A stretch of 64,000 nt of DNA from Helianthus annuus (Eukaryota > Streptophyta > Magnoliopsida > Asterales > Asteraceae): contig NC_035439.2 of assembly GCF_002127325.2 (NCBI RefSeq), positions 142,935,845 through 142,999,844 on the forward strand, written 5' to 3'. The notes under the pieces are model-generated. The model saw nothing but the letters and a program-made list of their open reading frames with translations, ran no database searches and had not been told where the DNA came from. The translations under genes and the position numbers were made by a program. Below are positions 10,443 through 22,069 of the stretch, one piece after another (position 1 is the stretch's first letter; every line of letters starts with the position of its first letter).

Positions 10443-11721
10443 TAGTTAATTACACAAATGGGTCCTGTGGTTTATACATAATTTCGCCTTTGGGTACTAA
10501 CTTATTTTTTTAACAGGTTTAGGTTCTATGGTTTCAATTTTGTAACACCTTTAGGTACTAACACCAAAATTAGTTAATTAATGACTAAAATACCCTTGCA
10601 TTTTTTTTAAGTTTATCAATGTAACACATTTGGGTACTAACACCTAACTTTATTTAAGTTTAAATCAATTTTACAAAATCTATTTATTTTTTTATTTTCA
10701 TTATTTTATTATATCTCTTAATTAACATAAACTCTATTTATTTTTTTTTATTTTCATATTTTTATTTAATTTCTTATTTAACATAAAATCTACTTCTTAC
10801 ACCAGTATTTTTTTTAAATAGATTTTTTAAATAAAATCTACTAGCTATATAGTTTTATGTAAATTAAAATTTAATTTTCAGTTTTGGATTGAAATGATTG
10901 ATAATAATAAATATCTTTCATGTAAAAAAAATTAAGTCATTTTAACTCGTTTTTTGTTCATTTACATTTTACTATTTTAGAAAATATTTAATTTACATAA
11001 AATCTACTAGTTGCACCAGTAAAATCTACTAGCTATATAGTTTTATGTAAATTAAAAATCTATTTTAAAAAAAAAACGAGTTAAAAAAAGGCTTAAATTT
11101 TTTTAGTTTTATCTAAAATACATAGCTATATAGTTTTATCTAAAATACCTAGTTATATAGTTTTATGTAAATTAAATATCTTTCTAAAATAGTAAAATGT
11201 AAATGAACAAAAAAAACGAGTTAAAAAAAGGCTTAATTTTTTTACATGAAAGATATTTATTATTATCAATCATTTCAATCCAAAATTGAAAATGAAAATT
11301 TAATTTACATAAAACTATATAGCTAGTAGATTTTATTTAAAAAATCTATTTAAAAAAATACTGGGGTAACAAGTAGATTTTATGTTAAATAAGAAATTTA
11401 ATAAAAATATGAAAATAAAAAAAATAAATAGAGTTTATGTTAATTAAGAGATATAATAAAATAATGAAAATAAAAAAATAAATAGATTTTGTAAAATTGA
11501 TTTAAACTTAAATAAAATTAGGTGTTAGTACCCAAATGTGTTACATTGATAAACTTAAAAAAATGCAAGGGTATTTTAGTCATTAATTAACTAATTTTGG
11601 TGTTAGTACCCAAATGTGTTACAAAATTGAAACCATAGAACCTAAACCTGTTAAAAAAATAAGTTAGTACCCTAAGGCGAAATTATGTATAAACCACAGG
11701 ACCCATTTGTGTAATTAACTC
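10443..11721. mobile_element. Long foldback Mutator-like element
   Basis: A 1279-bp element whose two halves are inverted copies of each other almost to the centre (about 10443-11075 against 11100-11721). The ends read TAGTTAATTACAC / GTGTAATTAACTC. A perfect 9-bp duplication TAAAAAATA flanks it at 10434-10442 and 11722-11730. There is no coding content. Its transcript would fold into a hairpin of roughly 600 bp. Confidence 0.85.
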
Positions 11722-11730
11722 TAAAAAATA

Positions 11731-12230
11731 ATAATAGAAGGTGAAATCTATGGGTGTTATAGATGTATTATCAAGAAATACAATTATTAATGTCATTCTC
11801 ACAACTATATATGTGTGTCAATCATTTCATGATTTTAACTCCTTTAATATTATGAATGTCTTAGTTAACCACTCTTAAGGTTTATTTATTTAAATAACTT
11901 TTGATTTTATGTTTAAATATTTCATTTCATTATATAATGAAATTATCTTAGGGGCATTTAAACTATTTTATACATGTATGCTTAGTTTGACAAAGTAGAA
12001 CATCAATCCAATAAAGAATAATTATAATAATATTGACTAGGAATAATTATTTGTATCCTGATGTCTAGAAAAAATCAATATATGCTAAACTAAAACTGTT
12101 GATCTGACATCTAAACTTACTTAGAGAAACATTAACATGACTTACATGCATTTATAAATAGTAGTAAATACACATGTTAATAATCTAAAATTACTCTAAA
12201 TGTTTTGCATGTTTGGAAATAAATTAGATC
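11731..12230. other. Intergenic AT-rich DNA, no gene seen
   Basis: No recognisable gene or bounded element. Confidence 0.4.
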
Positions 12231-12660
12231 ATGCGTTTATTATCTCCCCATAAGCAAAAGCGGTCTCGTGCGAGTTATTTTCATGGTACGAATGTGGGCT
12301 TTCTGATAAAAGCTTCGATCTCCCATTTGATGAAAGAAATCAGGAGGATGTCATTTACAAAAGAAGTTAGAAACTTCATAATGCCGCTTGTCTACACAAC
12401 TTTCTTGATTTTATGGAAATTTAGGAACGATATAGCTTTTCGTAAGGTAAAATTCTCCTTGTCTAGAATGGTAGAAGATACTAAAAATCATCAAATTTAT
12501 CGACTGGCATAATGTGGTGTAACAATCTGAATTATTGCTTTCATCTGCATAAGAGATCACATTGCATGGGTTGAGATTTTCCCTTATGTAATTTTGTTTC
12601 GACGTTTTTAATTGCCCTTTAGTAAGATTTGATATGTTTTTTCTCTTCGATGGATTTTTG
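12231..12660 (+). pseudogene. LINE 3'-end relic (C-terminus of non-LTR reverse transcriptase)
   Basis: The open frame 12231-12512 ends in a block resembling the last part of plant LINE ORF2 (zf-RVT region): a hydrophobic stretch, then ILWKFRNDIAF, similar to the usual LWxxWKARNxxxF motif. The upstream RT is absent. A second relic of this type lies at 48650-48900. Moderate confidence, since only the short C-terminal motif supports it. Confidence 0.42.
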
Positions 12661-12828
12661 TTCTCAACTCCCGCTGGATTTTTTTCATTAATAATACATC
12701 CTCAGCTGTTCAAAAATTATTTTTGAAATAAAATCAGATTAAAAAAGAAGACTCAAATCCATTTTTATTTTATTTAAGCAATAATCAATGAATAAAACTT
12801 TCTCAAATTCAAAGCACAACGGACCTAA

Positions 12829-13190
12829 GCAGTTAATGCGGTAATAAATCGGATATCAGTCAAGGACCGATATTTGACGTATTGGTAATCATGGTGGGAT
12901 ATCGGTAAATTTAATAGCAAACGATTGAATATAAATATAAATATAGCCCCCGCCGCATCGCGGCGGGTTGTGTTTATAGTTTAACACTAATAATTAACAT
13001 TTATGACTTAAAACACTAATAGCAACAATAAGAAGAAAGACGAATACTGAAACTAAGAAGAAAGTATATCGATCCATTATTGGCCAATATCGCTGATAAT
13101 ATCCGTACCGATATTCTGACCGATATTTTACACCGATATCTTACCAAGGGACCTGTAACCGATATATCACCTGACACGAAGTAGTTAAGT
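12829..13190. repeat. GATATCGGT-rich repeat, copy A
   Basis: It is built around ACCGATAT/ATATCGGT motifs, with terminal CAGTTAATGCGG and GTAGTTAAG. The same sequences occur in opposite orientation at about 14085-14600 inside PXN intron 3. No target duplication could be fixed, so the superfamily is unknown. Confidence 0.55.
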
Positions 13191-13399
13191 GGCCAAACTC
13201 AATGTTTAGAAGCTTCAGGGACTGAGTTTTAACAAAATTAAACTACATTCCCACCCAACTTCACAACACGACTGAGTAAAAAGTCAGACATAATTTCTTT
13301 CCTTTTCCGATCCCTCTTCCTACACTCTTTCTCTCTCTAGATCCCCCATTTTTTTGGTACTCTCAACAGACGATATAGAGAGAGAATAGAGATACAGCA

Positions 13400-16300
13400 A
13401 TGTCCGACGCCCTAATTAACGGACTCGCCGGCGCCGGTGGCGGAATCATCGCTCAACTCATCACTTATCCTCTCCAAACCGTCAGTAATTCTGATCTCCG
13501 TCAACAAACCGTCAGTTATTAATTATTACTTCAATTATTGCTTCAATTCGTCAACTGTTTAATCAATTGCAGGTAAATACGCGTCAACAAACCGATAGAG
13601 ATCCGAAGAAACAGAAGAAAAAAGCGGGGACTGTTGAACAGATGTACCAGGTGATCATTCGGATGCTTTATTCTGACTTAATTAGGTTTAGGAATTGAGT
13701 TTGTGTGAATTTGTTTGATAATAATAATATAATAATGGAGTGATTGTGTTGATTGAGTTAGGTTGTTCAGCAAGAAGGATGGAGTCGATTATACGGTGGC
13801 TTGACGCCGTCACTGGTTGGGACTGCTTGTTCGCAGGTGAATTTACTCTCGGTTTAGGTTAGGGATGTGATCGGTACTGGTACCGGACCGGACCGAACAT
13901 CAAAGTTTAGCAAAAAACTAAACGGAATAATATGTTCTGTTGGTGCCGGTATGGTACGGTACTGTTCCAAAATTAGACCGTACCTCTATTGAAATTGAGC
14001 AAAATTCAAAGCCGAATACCGCACCGTATACGTTCGGTCGGTATTGTAAGGTACGGCAAAAAGTCCCAAACCACTATCGTATTGCATAGTACCGATACAT
14101 ACGTAGTTAGTATCCCGATATATCCGTGATATATCGGTTATCGATCCCCTACCGAGATATCGGTGCAAAATATCGGTCAGAATATCGGTACTGATAATAT
14201 TGGCGATATTGGACCTATATCTGATTGATATATCACCGATTTTCCCGATAACAATATCTTCTTATTTCTACCGTTTGTCTTTCTTCTTATTGCTGCTATT
14301 AGTGTTTTAAGTCTTAATTGCTAGTTGTTAGTGTTAAATGTTAGTGTTTTAAGTGTTAGTCAGTTCCTACTTGCTACAATTGTTAGTGTTTTGCAAGTTG
14401 CAAAAGGTTAATTTGTTAATGGTAGGAGAGTATACTGAATTGTTAGTGTTAAATTGCTTCATTTGCTTGTATATAAATTCTGCATGATATTAAAATTACC
14501 GGTATCCCACCGTGATAACCGATATCTCAAATATCAGGCCTTGACCGATATCCAGTAGTTTACTGCAATACCGCGTTAACTACTTATTAAAAGAGCTAAA
14601 TTCAAAACTGAATCCCGTACAGTATATGTTCTTTAGGTTACTTTCTGCTGAAGTTGTTGGATTTTGGGAGGAGATAGATAAAAACCTAACATGGTGTTTT
14701 GTTCTGTTAACAATTGTTCGGATGAAAAGGCATTAATTTGGTTTTGGATTTGTATATGTTTACCAATGGTGTGCTAGAATTAAGCATATAGAGGTGAAGT
14801 TGGATCTAAACTGATTGCAAATTTTGTCACAACTAATTTATGTTGAATAACCTGAGTTATGACGGTCTCAAGGTGTGTAGGAAAGGTGTTTATTCCCTTG
14901 GTTGAAGGCCATGGTGGACGAGGGTGTAGATTTATGTGAGTTAATGGTTCGACTAAATAAAAAAGAATAAATAAACAAAGGTATGGGCATTGAGAAAAGG
15001 AAACTATATCATGTATTGAAGTTATAACAAGTTTGGATATCGAGTGGGGTCATTGCTGTGGAAAACGTGCCATCTTAATGTATAATGTGATCTTTTTGGG
15101 ACTTCTAATATTTCTAGAAGATAGCAACTTTAATTAAAGTCTGTATCACCACACGCTTGTTGACTATTAGTGTAATGTAATTATTTTCATCTTTACTATC
15201 GGCTAGAGGGAGAGATCTTGATGAAGCTTTTTGTTACATTGATAATTCATCATAAATGTTCATAATGAAGATGAGTGAAGCAAATTTTGCTTTATTTTTT
15301 CTGGATATGGAGAACTTGTGAATTTACATGCGACACGTGAAAATGAAACTATTGCAACTTCAATGACACGGATGGAGTGTATATCTTTCTATCATAGTTT
15401 GATCAAGTAGTTTTTTTTTTCATTAACTACAATTTAAATTCCAAGAAACACTTGGTAGTATAGTCAATGTGACATTTATAAGACAATACATTAGCAGTGG
15501 CGAAGTTTGAGATTTCCGACCGGGGAGACGGAAGTCACTGGACCTAAAAATTTCTATAAAACCGGGGGGTCGAAAACGTATATACCCAAAAATTTCTATA
15601 CGAAAACTACATACTCTCCACTACTGAGCAAAAAGTTTGGGGGGTCGGCCGCCCCCTCCATAAGAAGCAAACATCGTGCAGCCTTTTATGGTTCTAATAA
15701 GCTCTTCCCACATGGGTATTTGATAACTTGTTTCAAATTTAAACATGATTAAGAACATTAACCAAATACGTTAGGCAATGTATACAGTATACCATATGAT
15801 CACTGTTCGCCTATGTGACTGCTTGATTTTGCTGTCACATGCATCTCCTTGAAGTTACTAAATTTGTAGCCTTGTAGGTAAACTAAGTGAGTAAATAACT
15901 CATTAAAATCTTGTTATAAGTATAAAGATTGAAGACACATTTAGTCCCTAAATGCCTGATTCTTATCATCCTATTTGTATGCTACAGGGTGTTTACTATT
16001 ATTTCTATCAAATATTCAGGAGCAAGGCTGAAGCAGCTGCACTTAAACTTAAGAAGGAAGGATCTGGAGATGGATCAGTCGGTATGCTTTCATCACTCAT
16101 GGTGGCTGCTATGTCTGGGTACTCTCTTCGTACTATTATCAAGTTTGTAATTTGTGTTGCTTGGAGTGTAAGAAACGTATGACGAACTTGTATTTTAAAA
16201 TGCTTTCCATCTATGAACCAAGTTAACACCAGTTTCCCACTTTCCTTCCATTCTATTCTTGCCCACTAATAAAGATAAGAGTTAGAGTAAACTGCAATTT

Positions 16301-19300
16301 TACACCCTGTGGTTAGGGGTGATTGGCACCCTTACCCCCCTAAGGAAATAATTGCAATTTTACCCCCCACTGTTTGCTGTTATGTTGCAACCTTACCCCC
16401 CGGCCTCAGATTTGTTGACTAATCTGTTGACTATAACTTGAAATGACTATAATGCCCTTTCATATTACTCCCTGTGTTTTTGTGCACTCTGTGATATTAC
16501 CCCCTGCCACCACTGCCACCACTGCCACCGCCATTCACCACCACAACCACCACTGCCACCTCCAGCCACCACCACAACTTAATATCCCTTTCATATATAA
16601 CACCACCACTACTTCCGTCACCGGAAACCTGCAACTCCGGTCATCTTCTCCAACGACTGCCACCTCCAGCCACCACCACAACCACCACTGCCACCTTCAG
16701 CCAAACCGAAGCTGCTTCATATCACTTTTCTTTTAATAAAATAACAGGACATAAGCAATGAATTAAATTGCTTTAAATAAATAAAACCATCTAGATGAAC
16801 ACATAATCATGAATCCTTCTCCTTTAAAACCACCTCGTAATTTGCTTCAAACCCTTTTCAATTCCCCTGTAATCATCCCATTTTCTCGACACCTTTCCAT
16901 GAGTAAAATTAACCAACAAAACGACCTTGCTTTATACGATGAACTCGTTTTATTCAACCAATTTGTTCACCAACAACCTCTCCCCTCAATCAAACACTTC
17001 TGCAAGTTATTAACTCGCATTGTTAACACGAATCATCATTACCCAGTTGTCATCTCCCTTATTCACCGCCTGGAAACCTTAGAAATCAAACCTGATATTT
17101 ATGCGTTTAATATTTCAATCAACTGTTTCTGCCACATGGGTAGAGTTGATTTGGGTCTCTCTATCTTGGGTAGAGTCTTTAAACATGGTTGGACCCCTGA
17201 TTGTGTCACATTTAACACTTTGATCAGAAATTAGAGCAAATTGCTTTTGTCCTGTTATTTTATTAAAAGAAAAGTGATATGAAGCAGCTTCGGTTTGGCT
17301 GGAGGTGGCAGTGGTGGTTGTGGTGGTGGCTGGAGGTGGCAGTGGTGGCAGGAGGTGGAGAAGATGACCGAAGTTGCAGGTTTCCGGTGACGGAAGTAGT
17401 GGTGGTATTATATATGAAAGGGATATTAAGTTGTGGTGGTGGCTGGAGGTGGCAGTGGTGGTTGTGGTGGTGAATGGCGGTGGCAGTGGTGGCAGGGGGT
17501 AATATCACAGAGTGCACAAAAACACAGGGGGTAATATGAAAGGGCATTATAGTCATTTCAAGTTATAGTCAACAAATTTGAGGCCGGGGGGTAAGGTTGC
17601 AACATAACAGCAAACAGTGGGGGGTAAAATTGCAATTATTTCCTTAGGGGGGGGGGTAAGGGTGCCAATCACCCCTAACCACAGGGTGTAAAATTGCAGT
17701 TTACTCTAAGAGTTAACTGCCATTTTCGTCCCTGTGGTTTGTCCAATTAGGCCAGTCCAGGCCAAATTTCAAATTTGTACATTTCCTTCTCTGACATTCT
17801 TGAAAAATGCCAGTTCCGTCCAAAAAAACTTGACGTTTGTTAAAACCTACCGTTCAATGAAGGGTACAATCGTGATTTTCCTTTTTTATTCTCTTATAAT
17901 CCCTTTTAAACCCTATTAATTAATAGGGTTTAAGAAAAAAAAAAAAGAAAATAAAAAAGGAAAATGACGTTTTTACCCTTCATTAAACGGCAGGTTTTAA
18001 CAGACGTTAAGTTTTTGGACGGAACTGACATGTTTCAGGACTGTCAGGGAAGGAAATGGTACAAATTTGGTCTGGACTGGCATAATTGGACAAACCACAG
18101 GGACGAAAATGGCAGTTAACTCAAAAAGATATTACCTTGAACAAAAATTCCTCATGTATTCTGTTATTTTTTTCCATCCATATTTTCTTGGATGATTAAT
18201 CTATACAACTGGTGAGATATTGATCTGTATAGTTGTATGTGATTGTAAGCAGTTGTCTTGACTTGTTTTTTAGGTGTGTCAATGTGCTGCTGACAAATCC
18301 TATATGGGTAGTTGTGACCCGTATGCAGGTAAGGGACCGAGTGACATATTCTTAATTGTCAAGTATAAACTGTGGAATTCTAAATTTTAAGAGTTAATTA
18401 CTGTTTTCGTCCCTGTGGTTTGTCAAAAATCACTATTTCAGTCCATTAGTTTAAAATTTGCGATTTCAGTCCCTGTGGTTTCACTTTCGTAACCATTCAG
18501 TCCCTGTGGTTTCACTTTCGTAACCATTACAATCCATTATTCTGTTAAGTACAGGGACTGAAATGGTTACGAGGTGGACTGAAATGGTTACGAAAGTGAA
18601 ACCACAGGGACTGAAATCGCAACTTTTAAACTAATGGACTGAAATAGTGATTTTTGACAAACCACAGGGACGAAAACAGTAATTAACTCAAATTTTAATA
18701 TACCGCACTAAGGCAGTGTTTTCTGGATTTTCTTGTAATTGCTAGCTGTTCAAAGTGGGTTCCAAATCATCTAGGTTTTGATATTTTACTTATTTTGCAG
18801 ACCCACACAAAGAAATCTCCATCCGACGAGGTTCCGTCTATTGTTAAAGAACATGCGATTGTCGGTGGCGTAGAACCACCTCCATACGCAACTAGTAATG
18901 CGGTTTGTGCTCCTCTTTAAATTCTAGTATTTAACTATGTCTGAATTGTTAATCGATACTATGGTGTCCATTATGTAAATTATGATATAGCTGCCTGGTT
19001 GTGACTTGTGTGTGACTTACATATAGAGGTGTACAAATCAGTTTTTTTCAAAAACCGGTTTCGGTTATTAACCGAACCTGTTTTTTTCACCCAAAAAGAA
19101 AACCGTTTTTTTTTTTTTTTATAACCGGTTTTTCAAGTCCAAAACAATAACCGGTGTAACCGGTTGGGACCGGGTTTTAACCGGTTTTTTCCAAAAAAAC
19201 CGGTTTTTAACCGTTTTTTTAAAACCATTTTCGGTTATTAACCGGTTTTTCAGATCAAGATTAGTAACCGGTCACAAACCGGCGGTTCGGTTATAAAACT

Positions 19301-21163
19301 GGTTCGGTTATAAAAAAAACCGGTTAAAAAAAACCGGTTTCGGTTTTTTCCAGGTTTCGGTTCTAAAACCGATTTTTTTGTACACCTCTACTTACATATA
19401 ATCTGATGAATTACTGAAGCTGTAAATCAAATAATTTGTTTTCTGCAGGTTCAAGAAGTCTTCAACGAAGCTGGAATCTTGGGATTCTGGAAAGGCGTGT
19501 TCCCGACACTGATTATGGTACGTGTCAATTTATATATGCTCCATGCTGCAGGATCGTCACTTCTTGTCCATTTTGTTTCTGCCAGGTCAGCAATCCTTCC
19601 ATACAGTTCATGCTGTATGAGACCTTACTAAAGAAGCTGAAGCAGCGACGTGCTTCCAAAAATAGTAACAAAGGCGTAACCGCTTTAGAGGTAAAGCACT
19701 TGCTAATATAGTTACCAGAGAATTTCAGATAAGCATCTAATATTAGACTTATATAGTTATATCCGATGTCTACACGTAATATTTCAGGTATTTTTGCTCG
19801 GGGCGTTGGCAAAACTTGGGGCTACAGTTGTAACTTATCCTCTTTTAGTTGTAAAGGTAACTACTTGGAAGTATCGTATTAAATTATCGAGTAAAATGCC
19901 ATTTTCGTCCCTGAGGTTTGACCAGTTTTGCGACTTTCGTCCAAAGGTTTGTTTTTCCGCATCTAGATCCAAAAGGTTTGCAAATCTTGCCATTTTCACC
20001 CGGCTCGTAACTCGTTAACTCCATCCATTTTCCTTCGTTAAGTCATGGGTGTTTCCATCTTTTTTGTTAACTTGAAGGGCAGTTTTTTCTTTTTTCACTT
20101 TATGTAAAAAGACCGAATAGCCCTGAAAAAGACTAAATTGCCCTTTAAGTTAACAAAAAAGATGGAAATACCCCTGACTTAGCGGAGAAAAATGGATGGA
20201 GTTAGGGGTGTAAACGAGCCGGCCGAGCCCGAGCTCGGCTCGTCATGTTTTTATGAAGCTCGAGCTCGGCTCGGTTCGAGCCTACTTATTTGAGCTCGAG
20301 CTCGGCTCGCGAGTAAAACCCAAAGCTTGAGCTCAGCTTGAGCTATTTTAAGAACAACCTCAGATGAGCTAAAAACTCGGCTCGAGCTCGCTTAAAGTTT
20401 AAACGAGCCAAAGCTCGGCTTGAACTCGGCTCGCCAATGTTATCATCATTATTATTATTATATTATATATAAAATAAATAAATTTTTGTTTGGGCTCGTT
20501 TAGGCTGCTTTGTAATTCAGGCTCGAGCTCGGACTCGATAACTAAACGAGCTCTATTTTAGGCTCGGGCTCGTTAAAGCTCGGCTCGTTCGAGCTTTTAA
20601 CCGAGCCGATAACGAGTAGCTCTCGAGCCTCTGGGCTTGTTTACACCCCTAGATGGAGTTAACGAGCCGGATGAAAATGGCAAGATTTTAAACTTTTGGA
20701 TCCAGATGCGGAAAACAAACATTTGGACGAAAGTCGCAAAACTGGCCAAACCTCAGGGACGAAAATGGCATTTTACTCTCAATCATCATTTTAGTTTGTT
20801 GAATAGAATAGACAGCAACACAAATCTGTATTTGCATTTTGCAGTCTAGACTTCAAGCAAAACAAGCAGTCGGGGTAGACAAAAGTCATCATTATAAAGG
20901 TACATACGTTTTTCCTTGTAATAATCGTTACTTACTTTACGTCTTTACTGAAACCGTGTTTCCCCATAGGCACGTTGGATGCAATTCTAAAGATGATACA
21001 CTATGAAGGTCTCCATGGCTTCTACAAAGGGATGAGCACAAAGATCGTTCAAAGTGTTCTTGCGGCAGCGGTTTTGTTCATGGTGAAGGAAGAACTTGTG
21101 AACGGAGCTCGGTGGTTGCTACTGAAGGATGCAGCTAACGTCGTTAAGTCTAAGCCGACATAA
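13400..21163 (+). CDS. PXN: Peroxisomal NAD carrier (mitochondrial carrier family)
   Basis: Eleven exons, all GT-AG: 13400-13480, 13573-13650, 13762-13836, 15988-16118, 18274-18328, 18801-18902, 19449-19517, 19586-19690, 19788-19856, 20845-20899, 20970-21163. They sum to 1014 nt, or 337 aa, with phases that agree throughout. The start MSDALINGLAGAGGG and the three carrier signatures YPLQTVNTRQQ (about residue 23), NPIWVVVTRMQ (about 130) and YPLLVVKSRLQ (about 249), plus GFWKG and GFYKG, identify the SLC25 fold with six transmembrane helices. The close resemblance to Arabidopsis PXN is from memory of that protein. PXN imports NAD+ into peroxisomes in exchange for adenine nucleotides, supporting beta-oxidation. 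Gln replaces the acidic residue of the first PX[DE] motif. Long introns 4, 5, 6 and 9 each contain an identifiable mobile element. Confidence 0.93.
14085..14600. repeat. GATATCGGT-rich repeat, copy B, in PXN intron 3
   Basis: An inverted relative of the repeat at 12829-13190, sharing ATATCGGT motifs, a TTAGTGTT-rich middle and a terminal CCGCGTTAACTAC. It accounts for part of the 2.15-kb intron 3. Confidence 0.5.
16285..17706 (+). mobile_element. Pack-MULE in PXN intron 4 carrying a PPR gene fragment
   Basis: A 1422-bp element with inverted repeats of about 465-475 bp (16285-16760 and 17240-17706) starting GAGTAAACTGCAATTTTAC. The perfect 9-bp duplication TAAGAGTTA lies at 16276-16284 and 17707-17715. 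Long inverted repeats plus a 9-bp duplication define a Mutator-like element. The unique centre holds an open PPR fragment and no transposase. The arms contain CCACC-rich stretches. Confidence 0.9.
16809..17234 (+). pseudogene. Captured N-terminal fragment of a restorer-like PPR gene
   Basis: An open frame of 141 aa. The first 40 residues or so are Ser/Arg/Pro-rich without acidic residues, as in a mitochondrial presequence. It is followed by LFNQFVHQQPLPSIKHFCKL, KPDIYAFNISINCFCHMGRV and TPDCVTFNTLI, typical of the first PPR repeats of P-class restorer-of-fertility-like proteins, which bind organellar RNA. Such proteins usually have more than ten repeats; here about two and a half remain, and a stop occurs just before the right inverted repeat. 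The frame is intact but lies in the intron of another gene inside a Pack-MULE, so a function is unproven. Confidence 0.75.
17710..18122. mobile_element. Mutator-like foldback MITE, PXN intron 4
   Basis: A 413-bp foldback with ends GAGTTAACTGCCATTTTCGT and its inverse. The target duplication of the neighbouring Pack-MULE overlaps its first bases, so its own left flank was displaced to before 16285. With that correction the flanks are ATAAAGATA-like and AAAAAGATA (8 of 9 match). Confidence 0.75.
18391..18689. mobile_element. Mutator-like foldback MITE, PXN intron 5
   Basis: A 299-bp foldback with ends GAGTTAATTACTGTTTTCGT and its inverse, and a perfect 9-bp duplication AAATTTTAA at 18382-18390 and 18690-18698. 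It makes up most of the 472-bp intron. Confidence 0.88.
19024..19390. mobile_element. hAT MITE, PXN intron 6
   Basis: A 367-bp element with inverted ends TAGAGGTGTAC and a perfect 8-bp duplication CTTACATA at 19016-19023 and 19391-19398, the hAT size. The interior consists of AACCGGTTTT-type motifs like the older copy at 3352-3735. Confidence 0.88.
19889..20778. mobile_element. Mutator-like element in PXN intron 9, hosting a nested hAT MITE
   Basis: The ends read GAGTAAAATGCCATTTTCGT and its inverse, and the arms pair outside the nested element. The flanks TAAATTATC and TCAATCATC match at 7 of 9 positions, consistent with an old 9-bp duplication. A close relative lies at 29833-30341. Confidence 0.75.
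20204..20652. mobile_element. hAT-like MITE rich in GAGCTCGGCTCG, nested in a MULE
   Basis: The ends read AGGGGTGTAAACGAGCC and, from the right, CTAGGGGTGTAAAC. ATGGAGTT flanks it at 20196-20203 and 20653-20660, an 8-bp duplication; the right end has two extra bases. The interior is made of GAGCTCGGCTCG motifs in both orientations. Confidence 0.75.
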
Positions 21164-21753
21164 CTTGTGTCAAAATTATAGGTATATGCAGCTTTGGAAA
21201 AATGGGTTTATTGAAAGAAATAGTAACCAATTAGTGATCATTGTTATGTTTGAAGTTATATGGTGTATTGTGTTAGTGGATAAGGTATAAGACATTGAAA
21301 GGTGTTGGTTTATTTATGTATAAACTATTAAACTGTCATGATATTGTGAGGAGAATCTTGTAGCAGCCTCATGTTTCTTATCCTTATGATTTTTTGTCCA
21401 GTTTGGTCTGGTTTCATAAAATTTGGTATTTCATTTACAGTTCATCACTGTTTGGTAGTGTCAAATGCAACGGCGGTGGCGGTAGCAGTAGCTGCAATGG
21501 TTGTGGTGAAGGAGGAGATTTCAATCCTTTGGTTGAATTACTCAAGTTATATTTACTTGAAGAAATGTCAATGAGTTTAATCACGAAAACTCAAGAAAAC
21601 CTTATGTAACAAACTTTTTTTTCCTAAAAAAATTAGGGAATGTAAGTTACATGTTTTTTGAACATTTTGAGCAAAAAACAGCGCCAGGTTAGGCTTTATA
21701 AAAAAAATTGAAATTCAGTTTTTTAGCATATATATAATGTAACACTGAATTTT

Positions 21754-21797
<44 letters not shown>

Positions 21798-22011
21798 TAA
21801 GGTTAACATACAAAAAGCCTTATCATACATCACGTAGGAGACAATGGTAACCGTTGGATCAGGGGTATAATCACGCATGGGACCACATAATCACGCATGG
21901 GACCACATAATCACGCATAGACTATAATCACGCACGTTCTATGATAATAACGCACGTTATATTTTTTGTCATGTATGTTAATGTAGGTTAAGCCCTGAAG
22001 TACATTATACT

Positions 22012-22014
<3 letters not shown>

Positions 22015-22067
<53 letters not shown>
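22015..22067. repeat. (TA)n microsatellite
   Basis: About 26 TA units between the first and second modules of the nested cluster. Shorter tracts of the same type lie at about 21757-21795, 24478-24507 and 24778-24811. Confidence 0.9.

Positions 22068-22069
<2 letters not shown>

Noticed and set aside
12950..12975. Helitron end at the CCCGCCGC/GCGGCGGG hairpin
   Set aside because: No CTRR at the expected distance on either strand.
16443..16736. Pro/Thr/His-rich frames at 16443-16736 and 17263-17556
   Set aside because: They are the same sequence in the two inverted arms of the Pack-MULE, CCACC-rich, and not a gene pair.
16809..17234. Independent host PPR gene nested in PXN intron
   Set aside because: It is bounded exactly by inverted repeats with 9-bp duplications and holds only the N-terminus, so it is a captured fragment.
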